A DNA stretch of 54,982 nt from Phycisphaerae bacterium. Lineage in GTDB: Bacteria; Planctomycetota; Phycisphaerae; UBA1845. A program made the position numbers and the translations under genes. The stretch covers positions 1 to 54,982 of the forward strand of contig JAJDDX010000263.1 of NCBI GenBank assembly GCA_029260055.1, in the 5' to 3' direction. Within the stretch, counting starts at the first letter, position 1; the number at the start of each line of letters is the position of its first letter. The notes under the pieces are model-generated. The model saw only the letters and a list, made by a program, of their open reading frames with translations. It did no database searches and was not told the origin of the DNA. Shown in pieces: positions 6,252 to 14,753 of this stretch.

Positions 6252-8444
6252 CTACGGGCACTCGCCGAAGTTCATCGGCAACAGGCTTCCACTCCACGCG
6301 GTGAACTCCCCGGCGCCATTGAGGACGTCCACGAGACCCACGATATCCGACGGCCCGCACTGACCATCGTGGTCGACATCGCAACCGTACAGACCCCACG
6401 GGCAGGCCCCCAGACCGTTGATGCAATCGATCTCGGCGATGATGTCCGACGGCGCGGTCTCGATGTCGCCATTCACGTTCCCGGGATGGGAAGTGAACGT
6501 ACCCATAGCACCCGTCCCTATGTAGGTGATGGTCGTGACGGCACCGGTCGTGATCGGCCGCGCAAGGTGAATGATATAGGCGCCGGTTCCGTCGTCCTCG
6601 ACGGACGTGACGCTGTTCGGGGCCCCCGTGTGGTCGGTCTCGCACACATCCCAACAACAGCCGTTCGCTCCACCGGCAGGCGCAAGGACGCGCACCGCGT
6701 CGATCCCCTGCAGTGCCGTGGGATCGCCGAGCGGATGCGGTTGGCGTGCATCGACGACGCCGTCTTCCGGATCGAGGAACACCACGTTACCGGCAGGACA
6801 GCCGAAGGTGCACAGGGCCCGCGCTTCGTCAGCGCAGATCTGATCCCACTCGACCGCGCAGCACCAGCGGTCCTCGTGGCAGACACGATCGCAGCAGGCG
6901 GCACTTCCGCAGCCGGCCGACGTACTCGCCGAGCAGCAATCGCCCTGTCCGGTCTCACATGCGTAGAACGGGCACTGCTGCAAGCCTTGGTCGCAAAACC
7001 GGTCGCGCTGCCACGTCCCACCGGCGGTAAGGCAATCCTCCTCGGTCAGGTTCTCGCACGTGTCCGTCGGAAGGCAACAAGCGAACGTGCCGCACGGCGG
7101 GACAAAGGGATCAGGATCACAAACGGCGCCTTCGATCCATCGGCCCGGCGCACAGGAAAGCTCGGTGGTCTGGGCGCAAGGCGGCGATCCCGGCGGCGGC
7201 GGAATCTGGCAGCACGCTCCGAGAGGCGGGTCGCCCATGCAGAAGACGGTGATCTGGAACGCCGCGTAGGGATTCCCGCTGAACCAGTACAAGTTGCACG
7301 CGTCGGGGCTGGTCGGTTCGTCCCAGAGCGCGTAGAGGTCCTCGCTGGTTCCGATGGTGGGTTCACCCGAGACCACGGGGCCCGTCGCGCCGGTCGACGG
7401 CGTGACCGCCACCCAGAACACCGGGCTCGGAAGCGGCACACCCTCGGCGAACGAGACTCGCGCCGTTTCCACGGAGCCGTCGCCGACGCCCTGGAACGTA
7501 AACGCCGTGCCGGGAATCGCGGCGGCCGCGTCACAGGGGAACCAGAGCTCGATATTCGCACTGAAAGACCCCGCGTTGCCGATCAGGCCTACTTCGTAGC
7601 CGGACAGCACGCAATCGTCCACGAACAACGCCACATCGTCGAGAACCGTCCGGTTCGCACCCCGCGCCACCACGTCGCCCGGCCCGGAATTCAGGTATCC
7701 GAGGAACTGGGTGTCGACCGCCCCATCGCAGTAGAGCTTCGCCGAAAATCCCGCGTGCAAATCGGTCCCACCGAAGCGGGCCTCACATCGCGGAGCGAAG
7801 ACCATGTCGTATACGTCATCCGTAAAGCCGATGTCGGCCTGCGAGCCGACCATCCACCCGGCGCTGGCGCTGGAGAAGCTTGTGCCGACCCAAAGAGCCG
7901 ACCCGACCGGCACCGGCGCCGCAGCCAGATCGACCGTCAGGAGGTGCAGGCCGTCGTCGAGCACGTCCATCGAACCGGCGGTCCCCGGAATGATCTGACC
8001 GCTGTTGCCGGGACACGCGTCGTACAGCGCGAAGTCGACGGTGAACCCCGGCCCGCTTCCGTCTCCGCCGCCGCTGACGAGCACCTCGTAAGCGGCGAGA
8101 TTGCAGCCGCCCACCGCGGTCGTGAAGACATCATCCGCCATCACGAAACCGGCTGGGAGGGTCAGGAGTATCGCCCCGCGCACGTTGCTGTAGACGAGTG
8201 TGCCGGTGGGATCACCGGCGCGCGTGGAACTCGCGCCGTCGGCGTACACGTGCTCGGTAAGCTTCGCGCCGGCCGGCACCGGCGTCAGCACCGCCCCTTC
8301 CGGAAGCTCGCCGGACTCGACCGACGACGCGAGGATCACGTCGGACGGTTCGAGGTTGTCCACGATCGCGGGCTCAGCGGCGGCCGCGGCCGACGCCAGA
8401 ACAGCACACAGGACAAACGAAGGAACAAGCCGTAGGTTGTGCAT
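6252..8444 (-). CDS. Secreted Cys-rich dockerin-like protein, array copy A (shortest)
   Basis: 730 aa, last and most divergent of eight tandem paralogues. Signal peptide 1-22 with an Ala-rich end. Beta-rich module 1 (about 80-240; GGGDGSGPGF and FALYDACP are the family landmarks), module 2 (about 270-405), then Cys-rich repeats: PLGACC, a second unit FACCLP, and the CC-x2-VC-x4-CC-x3-WD-x2-C module. The PPC-like module present in the other seven copies is missing; the Cys-rich part runs straight into DGVVDARQPH and a dockerin-like pair (NVNGDIETAPSDI and DVDHDGQCGPSDI). It ends in GECP. Probably surface-located or secreted and disulphide-bonded; function unknown. GGGGAA lies 7 bases before the ATG. 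Confidence 0.85.
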   Translation of the reverse strand: MHNLRLVPSFVLCAVLASAAAAAEPAIVDNLEPSDVILASSVESGELPEGAVLTPVPAGAKLTEHVYADGASSTRAGDPTGTLVYSNVRGAILLTLPAGFVMADDVFTTAVGGCNLAAYEVLVSGGGDGSGPGFTVDFALYDACPGNSGQIIPGTAGSMDVLDDGLHLLTVDLAAAPVPVGSALWVGTSFSSASAGWMVGSQADIGFTDDVYDMVFAPRCEARFGGTDLHAGFSAKLYCDGAVDTQFLGYLNSGPGDVVARGANRTVLDDVALFVDDCVLSGYEVGLIGNAGSFSANIELWFPCDAAAAIPGTAFTFQGVGDGSVETARVSFAEGVPLPSPVFWVAVTPSTGATGPVVSGEPTIGTSEDLYALWDEPTSPDACNLYWFSGNPYAAFQITVFCMGDPPLGACCQIPPPPGSPPCAQTTELSCAPGRWIEGAVCDPDPFVPPCGTFACCLPTDTCENLTEEDCLTAGGTWQRDRFCDQGLQQCPFYACETGQGDCCSASTSAGCGSAACCDRVCHEDRWCCAVEWDQICADEARALCTFGCPAGNVVFLDPEDGVVDARQPHPLGDPTALQGIDAVRVLAPAGGANGCCWDVCETDHTGAPNSVTSVEDDGTGAYIIHLARPITTGAVTTITYIGTGAMGTFTSHPGNVNGDIETAPSDIIAEIDCINGLGACPWGLYGCDVDHDGQCGPSDIVGLVDVLNGAGEFTAWSGSLLPMNFGECP

Positions 8445-8817
8445 GATTTTTCCCCGAAAGTCGTACGGAGCGATGCATCAGGCGGGAGCCCGCGCAGCCG
8501 CGGTTGCTGCCTTTCCCACGCCCGTGGGAACGCCGCCAACAGCAGCATCGATCGCGCGTACCCACCGCGCACCCCAGTCTAGACCGAGACCGCCACAGAA
8601 TGTAACCGGCGAGCCCGGCAAGAAAGTCCGATGATACGGATTCGCCGCCAAAATGTCAATCTGGGCAACCTGTGCGGCGTAAGGTGGAGGCCGCGCGTGC
8701 CCACCGGGCGAATCACCGCCCGTGTCGGGCTCGCCGCTCCATTCACGAAGGTCCCGCCGCCGCGTGGCATCCCAGACCGCCATGATGGTCCGAGAAATGT
8801 CGCGGTACGGTGCGGAA
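8445..8817. other. Spacer between array copies B and A
   Basis: 373 bases with no supported gene. The one clear structure is a perfect inverted repeat, TTCCCACG at 8513-8520 and CGTGGGAA at 8523-8530, about 70 bases upstream of the copy A start. Its size and position would suit an operator, but no regulator is known. Unlike the other two long array spacers, this one shows no REP-like hairpin by eye. Confidence 0.5.
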
Positions 8818-11511
8818 CTAGGGGCAATCTCCGGTGGCCGTCGGCAACGGCGCAGCCATCCACGGCGCGAACGATCCGGCGCCGTTTAGCAGATCGATCA
8901 AGCCGATGATGTCAGATGGGTCGCACACCCCGCTATGATCGATGTCGCAACTGTAGGTCCCCCACGGCGAGTACGCCGTTGCGTTGAGGACGTCGATGAG
9001 CGAGACGATGTCGGCCGGGTCGGTCGCATCGCTCGCATCGACGTTGCCCGGGTGCGCGGTGAACGCGCCGGAGGTACCGTCGCCGGCATACACGATCCGC
9101 GTGACCGCGCCCGCTGTCATCGCTCGCTCCAAGTGCAAGGTCGACGAGCAATCAGCGTGAGGCTCGACCTGACCTACGCCATTGGCACCGCCCTCCTCAC
9201 ACACCGTCCAGCAGGCGGGTGCCGTTCCGATCGGCCCTTCGATGTGAAGTCGATCGATGCCGCGCAACACATTCGCATCATCCGGCGCGTGGGGTTGCCG
9301 TGCATCGACCACGCCGTCGGGCGGATCTATCCAGTTGATCGATCCGGCGGGACAGGTCGGCGCAGCGGCCGGATCAGGACATGGAGCGGATGCCGGCGAC
9401 GTGATGGTCAAGACATGCTCGCCCGTGCTATCCGACGACTTAGAAGCGAGCAGGATGTAGTAGGTTTCGCCGGGATTGAGACCGTGGGCGCAGATGGCCG
9501 CGCGGAGGTCGCCGCAGTCACCGTCGTCGTTGCACGCGATCGGCGTCAGTGACTCGCAGGCTGCGTGCTCGTTCGAGTGGTCCGACGCTCGCATCAACTG
9601 AAGCAGGGAATCGGAAGCGCTGTCGTCGGCCGTTCCGCAGGTGTCGATGCGCGCCGTGGTGTGTGTGGCCATAAACTTCGCCCATATCCCGCCGTAGCCG
9701 AAGTTGCCGGCACCGGCCGGATGACAGCAGAATCTCTCGTTGCCCCACGTTTGGTCGTGCTCGTTCGACAGATAGGAGGTGCTGTTGGCGCCGACTTCGA
9801 TCGCGCCATAGCCCGGTTCATCAGACCAGCAGTCGGCGTACGAAACCGGCGTGCTTCCGCCGCAGTAGTTTCCGATCGCGCCGCGGACGCAGTTCCAATC
9901 CCACTCCACCTCGCAGCAGTAGGGATCGATATCGCACACGGCGTCACAGCAGTCCGATGTCATGCAACCGGGCGTGTCGTGCGGTACGTCGCACGCCCCG
10001 TCGGCATATCGACAGGGCCAGTGGACGCAGTGTTGCCCGCTGTCGCCGCAGAAGTATTCCGGCCGCCACGCGGCCGGGTTGCCTACATCGTCGACGATCG
10101 CCTCGCACTCGTCCCGGGTCAGATTGAAGCAGGCTTCGCCGCCGGGTCCTTGCGGCGGCGTGCAACAGGCAGCCGTCCCGCATGGCGGATCGAAGGCGGC
10201 AGGATCGTCGCACGTCGCGCCGCGCAACCATCTCCGTTCGCGTCCGTCTGGGCTGCAAATGAGCTCGGTCGTTTCCCGACAGGTTCCGAGGCCGTCTTTC
10301 AGTTCGCAGCACGCACCGATCGGCGTCGACCCGAGACAGTAGACGTTGACCGCCAAGCCTGCCCAAGGGGTGCCGCTGAACCAGGTGAACGAACACCCTC
10401 CGCCGTCTGCCCATGCGATCAGATCGTCGGTGTGGCCTATCGTTGCTTCACCGGAGACGATCGCCGACGCGTTCGGATTGAATCTGTACGCCATCCAGAA
10501 GGAATCGCTACCACCCAAGTCAACGCCATCAGGAAACTCGACGCGCGCAAACATCGGCGAGCCGTCAGCCACGAACTGAGTCGCCCCCTGTGTGCCTTCG
10601 ATCGTGTTCGCTGTGCCGCACAGCGACTGTAGCTCGGCCGTCATCGTAACCGCGCCGCCGCCCGCGGCCACGGCGCCGATCTCGTAGCTGGTCATGATGC
10701 AGTCATCGACGACCAACTCTATGTCGTCCATGGCCCACTGCACGGCCCCCGGAGACCACGGCATCCCGTTCAGGTTGTTGTTGAGGTAGGCCGGGAACTC
10801 GGTCTCGAAGGGCGGCTCGCACCAGACGCGGGCGTGGAACCCGGCATAGACTGCGGTGCCGCCAAACCGCGCGGCACACTGCACGAAAACGAAGTCATAC
10901 ACGTCCGCGGTGAAGCCAATCTCTGCGGGCGTGCCGAACACCCAGCCCGCCGACGGCGAGTCGACCGAAACGGCGAGCCAGACTGTCTTGCCACCGGCCA
11001 CGGGAGCGGCCGACAAGTCAATCACGATGGCGTGCAAGCCGTCGTGATCGACGGTCACCGACCCACCCGCGCCGGGTATGACCTCCCCACCGCCATGGGG
11101 GCATCGATCGTACAAATCGAAAGTCACCGTGAAGCCCGGGACACCGCCGTCGCCCATGCCGGCGACCATGATCTCGTACGCGGTGATGTCGCATCCACCG
11201 ATCGCCGCGGTCATCAGATCGTCGGCCACGACAACGTTGGGAATACCCAGCGCGAGGTAGATCTCCGGCGGAGGCGTGTTGGAGTAGGCCAGATTCTCGT
11301 CAGAGAGCTCACCCGCGAGCATCCGCTGCTGCCCCGTGGATGGATCGTAGTAGTGCCTTTGGATGGGCAGGTTCGGAGGAAGCTGAACGACGGTCGCCTT
11401 CGACTCCGCGCCGGCGCCTTCCGCAACGTCGTGTGCCTGTCCGGCGGCAGCAGGCATCGCTACCGCGCAGATAAGAGCGACAGCGAGAATGGCCACGTGC
11501 AGCGACCGCAT
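8818..11511 (-). CDS. Secreted Cys-rich dockerin-like protein, array copy B
   Basis: 897 aa from the ATG at 11511. The open frame runs 67 codons further upstream, but that part only translates palindromic repeats, while MRSLHVAILAVALI at 11511 is a clean signal peptide. AGGG directly abuts this ATG, so the ribosome site is poor. Order: two beta-rich modules, Cys-rich repeats (GACCEL, AACCTPP, CCDAVCDIDPYCC), one PPC-like module (WAKFMATHTTARIDTC to HVLTITSPA), DGVVDARQPH, dockerin-like pair, end GDCP. It lacks the DCPxGQxC insert seen in copies C to H. Probably exported; function unknown. Confidence 0.85.
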   Translation of the reverse strand: MRSLHVAILAVALICAVAMPAAAGQAHDVAEGAGAESKATVVQLPPNLPIQRHYYDPSTGQQRMLAGELSDENLAYSNTPPPEIYLALGIPNVVVADDLMTAAIGGCDITAYEIMVAGMGDGGVPGFTVTFDLYDRCPHGGGEVIPGAGGSVTVDHDGLHAIVIDLSAAPVAGGKTVWLAVSVDSPSAGWVFGTPAEIGFTADVYDFVFVQCAARFGGTAVYAGFHARVWCEPPFETEFPAYLNNNLNGMPWSPGAVQWAMDDIELVVDDCIMTSYEIGAVAAGGGAVTMTAELQSLCGTANTIEGTQGATQFVADGSPMFARVEFPDGVDLGGSDSFWMAYRFNPNASAIVSGEATIGHTDDLIAWADGGGCSFTWFSGTPWAGLAVNVYCLGSTPIGACCELKDGLGTCRETTELICSPDGRERRWLRGATCDDPAAFDPPCGTAACCTPPQGPGGEACFNLTRDECEAIVDDVGNPAAWRPEYFCGDSGQHCVHWPCRYADGACDVPHDTPGCMTSDCCDAVCDIDPYCCEVEWDWNCVRGAIGNYCGGSTPVSYADCWSDEPGYGAIEVGANSTSYLSNEHDQTWGNERFCCHPAGAGNFGYGGIWAKFMATHTTARIDTCGTADDSASDSLLQLMRASDHSNEHAACESLTPIACNDDGDCGDLRAAICAHGLNPGETYYILLASKSSDSTGEHVLTITSPASAPCPDPAAAPTCPAGSINWIDPPDGVVDARQPHAPDDANVLRGIDRLHIEGPIGTAPACWTVCEEGGANGVGQVEPHADCSSTLHLERAMTAGAVTRIVYAGDGTSGAFTAHPGNVDASDATDPADIVSLIDVLNATAYSPWGTYSCDIDHSGVCDPSDIIGLIDLLNGAGSFAPWMAAPLPTATGDCP

Positions 11512-11561
11512 CCCTGAGACGCGGGCTTTCGACCGGGACCTGGGGTTGCGAAACGGGGTGC

Positions 11562-11678
11562 CACGGGTGGCTTGTCCACCCGTGTCTTGCACTCGCTGCG
11601 TACGTCTCTGCACTGGCCGGCCAGCAGCCAATGGTACCCGGCGCATTCGCACTGGCTGGCAAGCAGCCAGTGGCACCC
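11562..11678. repeat. REP-like hairpins, family 2, cluster of three upstream of copy B
   Basis: Hairpin 1: arms 11562-11570 and 11576-11584 (CACGGGTGG/CCACCCGTG, loop CTTGT) preceded by GGGGTGC. Hairpin 3: arms 11650-11658 and 11664-11672 (CACTGGCTG/CAGCCAGTG) in the opposite direction, followed by GCACCC. Between them, about 11610-11638, a third copy pairs through two G-U wobbles. The common plan is GGGTGC, 9-bp stem, CTTGY loop, stem. The stems differ completely but each pairs perfectly. The repeats enlarge this spacer to 305 bases (11512-11816), which otherwise holds nothing I recognise. Confidence 0.7.
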
Positions 11679-11816
11679 AGGGCGTACCTGACCCACTCTT
11701 GTACCCCAGCATGACAGGTCTCCTATAGACTAGCGTCGGGCTCGCGACCCCGCCGCGCGCCCGCCGTCCTTACTGAAAGCCGAAGGCCGCTGCAGCGTGC
11801 GCGGCGCGGCCGAGGC

Positions 11817-14645
11817 TCATGGACACCCTCCCGTCACCGGCGGCAGCGGCGTACCCATCCACGACGTAAACGCGTTGGCTCCGTTGAGCAAATCGATCAC
11901 GCCGATGATGTCGGACGGGCCGCACGTGCCACCATGGTCGACATCGCAACTGTAGAGGCCCCACGGCGGCACTCGCACTTGATTGAGCATGTCTATCAGC
12001 GAAATGATATCGCCCGGATCGGTCGCATCGCTCGCGTCGACGTTGCCCGGATGCGCCGTGAACGCTCCGGGGTTGCCATCACCCGCGTAGACGATGTGCG
12101 TGACCGCCCCGGCTGTGATCGGTCGGGCCAGGTGCAGCGTCGAACCGCAAATCGCGCTGGGCTCGACCATAAGCACCGCGTTGGTGCCGGTGTCGTCGCA
12201 AAGCGTCCAGCAATCCGGCGTCGTGCCGATTGGGCCGCCGACGGAGAGTTGGTCGATGCCCCGCAGCGCGTTTGCGTCGTGCGGCGCGTGCGGCTGCCGC
12301 GCATCCACCACGCCGTCGGGCGGGTCTATCCAATCGATCTCGCCGGCCGGGCAATGGGGCGGACCGCCCGGCGTCGGGCACGGACCGGATGCGGGCGAAG
12401 TGACCGTCGCCAGATAGTGGCCCGCGGTGGCCGGCGTGGCTGAAGCCATCAGGACATAGTACGTTTCCCCGATCACCAGGTTGTACAGACAGACGGAGGC
12501 ATGACCGGCCTCGCATCCGCCGTCCGTGCCGCAGCCGATCGGGATCAGCGAGTTGCAGGCGGCCTCGGGGCCGGCGTGATTGAGCGCTTTGAACACTTGG
12601 AGAATCGAATTCGTCGCGTTGCCGGCGATGGCTGAGCAAGTATGGACGCGAGCGGAGGTCTCACTCGCTACGAACTTCGCCCACACACCGCCGGTGCCCG
12701 GAAGACCCGCGCCTTCGGGATGGCAGCAGAGTTCCTCGTGCGGCCCGGGTGTGGCTGTCTCGTTGATCATCGGCACCGAGCCGTTCGCATCGCAGGTCTG
12801 ACCGGGTGGGCAGTCCGCGTGAGTAGCACACGGCGCACCGCCGCCGCTGCACTCGTTCATCATGACCGCGCCCGATCCGGGCAGCGGGCCGTAGCAGTCG
12901 TCGTTGGCGGGCGGCTGAATCGAGCAGCCATCCGGGCCCAAGGCTCGCTCGGCACATCCTTCGTCCCACTGAACCGCGCAGCAGAAGGGGTCCTGGTCAC
13001 AGATGCGATCACAGCACGACGGTGAATTGCAGCCCGGCGTGCCGTTGGGAACCGCACAGGCGCCCTCTGCGTGGCGGCAGACCCAATGGATGCAATCCTG
13101 ACCCGGATCACCGCAAAACAGCTCGGACTGCCAGACGGCCGGGTTGCCTTGGTCGTCGACGATTGACTCGCACTCCGCCTGCGACATGTCGCGGCATCCC
13201 TCGCCCATCGGCGCATTGGGTGGTGTGCAGCAAGCCGCAAGATTGCACGGTGGACCGGCGGGCCCGTCGCACAGCGTTCGGGGAAGCCAGTGCTTCCCGG
13301 GACCCTGGCACTCGACCGCCGTGGTTTCCGTGCAGGTCTGCGGCCCGGGATTGGTTCCGTCGCAGCATGCGCCCATCGGGCGCGGGCCCAGGCACCGAAT
13401 CGCGATCGGAAGCCCGACATGTTCGTTGAAGACCGAGATCAGCAAGCAGCCACCCGGAACCGTTTGCAGACGAAAGCGAGAATCGGTGAAACCCAGTTCC
13501 GCTTCGCCCGCGATCAAGTGGGTCGAGGACTCGTCGTAGCGAAACCCGACGAAAAACGAGGTGCCGCCGCCCAGATCGATGCCGCCGGGATACTCGAAGC
13601 GAAGCAGCGTGGAAGCGCCCGCGTTGTCCAGCGCGCCGGATCGCCGGGTCCCTTGAACGGCGGTACTGGGCCCACAGAACCGGCGGACCTCGGTTGACAG
13701 CTTCGTCGGCAGGCTGAGGTGGCCCCGCCCTGCTACTTCGAGGCTGCTGAGGATGCAGTCGTCCATGACCAACTCGACATCATCGAGGTACCAGAGATCG
13801 GGCTGCGCACCGTACGTCCCATCGCCGACGTTTTCGTTCGAATAGGCGAGGAACTCGGTGTCGAACGGCGGGGCGCACCAGACGCGGGCTCCGAAGCCGG
13901 CGTGTAGCGTGGTCCCTTCGAAACTCGCCGTACACGGCGTGAACACCGCATCGTAGACATCCTCGGTCAGACCTATGTCCGCCGCCGTCCCGAGGAGCCA
14001 GCCGGGTCCGGCGCGGCTGAAGCTCACACCGATCCAGAACCTGTTGCCCAGCGAGATCGGGCTGCCGCGCAGATCGACGAGAATGTGTGAGACCCCGTCA
14101 TTGTCGACCGTAACCGTGCCCGCGGTGCCGGGGATGACCTGGCCGCCGTCGCTCGGGCAGGAGTCGTACAGCGCGAAGTCCACGCCGAACCCGAGGCCCG
14201 TCCCGTCGCCGCCGCCCGTCACCTGCACTTCGTACGCACTGATGTTGCAGCCGCCGGCTGCGATGGTCCTGATGTCATCGGCGACGCGCACACCCGCCAG
14301 AAGCGGCAGGAAGGTGGTCGGCGGCGGCGTGTTGGCGTAGACCAGATTGTCGTCGCCGAGGCCGCCGCCGGCCTGACGATGTTCACCCGTCGTGGGGTTG
14401 AAGTAGTGCCGCTGGATCGGCACGCCGGGCGGCAACTCCGCGACACGCACTTCGGCCGCGTCATTTGTCGTCTGCCCCGCTGCCGGCATCTGAAGCGCGA
14501 GGGCGATCACGCCGGCAGTGACCAGAAGGTTCGCCGTCGACATCCCCATCATGCCGGTGTCGGTGTTGATACGACCACCGCGCAGAGCGATGGCGCGTTG
14601 CGATGGAATCCCGTTTGAAACGCTTCTTTCTTTCCGCCTCTTCAT
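11817..14645 (-). CDS. Secreted Cys-rich dockerin-like protein, array copy C
   Basis: 942 aa from the ATG at 14645, chosen because GGGAG lies 7 bases upstream and because it leaves a 108-base spacer to copy D, matching other spacers in the array. A long basic n-region precedes the hydrophobic signal ANLLVTAGVIALAL. Modules in order: beta-rich 1 and 2, Cys-rich repeats (GACCDG, AACCTPP, SCCDRICDQDPFCC), an insert with CATHADCPPGQTC, one PPC-like module (WAKFVASETSARVHTC), DGVVDARQPH, then a dockerin-like pair with CDVDHGGTCGPSDI, ending GGCP. Exported surface or secreted protein by inference; no catalytic motif seen. Confidence 0.85.
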   Translation of the reverse strand: MKRRKERSVSNGIPSQRAIALRGGRINTDTGMMGMSTANLLVTAGVIALALQMPAAGQTTNDAAEVRVAELPPGVPIQRHYFNPTTGEHRQAGGGLGDDNLVYANTPPPTTFLPLLAGVRVADDIRTIAAGGCNISAYEVQVTGGGDGTGLGFGVDFALYDSCPSDGGQVIPGTAGTVTVDNDGVSHILVDLRGSPISLGNRFWIGVSFSRAGPGWLLGTAADIGLTEDVYDAVFTPCTASFEGTTLHAGFGARVWCAPPFDTEFLAYSNENVGDGTYGAQPDLWYLDDVELVMDDCILSSLEVAGRGHLSLPTKLSTEVRRFCGPSTAVQGTRRSGALDNAGASTLLRFEYPGGIDLGGGTSFFVGFRYDESSTHLIAGEAELGFTDSRFRLQTVPGGCLLISVFNEHVGLPIAIRCLGPRPMGACCDGTNPGPQTCTETTAVECQGPGKHWLPRTLCDGPAGPPCNLAACCTPPNAPMGEGCRDMSQAECESIVDDQGNPAVWQSELFCGDPGQDCIHWVCRHAEGACAVPNGTPGCNSPSCCDRICDQDPFCCAVQWDEGCAERALGPDGCSIQPPANDDCYGPLPGSGAVMMNECSGGGAPCATHADCPPGQTCDANGSVPMINETATPGPHEELCCHPEGAGLPGTGGVWAKFVASETSARVHTCSAIAGNATNSILQVFKALNHAGPEAACNSLIPIGCGTDGGCEAGHASVCLYNLVIGETYYVLMASATPATAGHYLATVTSPASGPCPTPGGPPHCPAGEIDWIDPPDGVVDARQPHAPHDANALRGIDQLSVGGPIGTTPDCWTLCDDTGTNAVLMVEPSAICGSTLHLARPITAGAVTHIVYAGDGNPGAFTAHPGNVDASDATDPGDIISLIDMLNQVRVPPWGLYSCDVDHGGTCGPSDIIGVIDLLNGANAFTSWMGTPLPPVTGGCP

Positions 14646-14753
14646 GACAGTGCTCCCGTCCAACCTCGGCTCCGACGTACGCGACCGCTCGCGCGTCGAC
14701 CTTGCATCCGCCGCACCATCAGTGACCTCGATGTGCGTCAAACCGCCCGCAGA

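Noticed and set aside
6369-8435. A 688-codon plus-strand open frame opposite array copy A
   Set aside because: Same reason: antisense shadow without domains or a ribosome site.
11512-11712. N-terminal extension of copy B
   Set aside because: The added 67 codons translate family 2 palindromes; a signal peptide begins at 11511.
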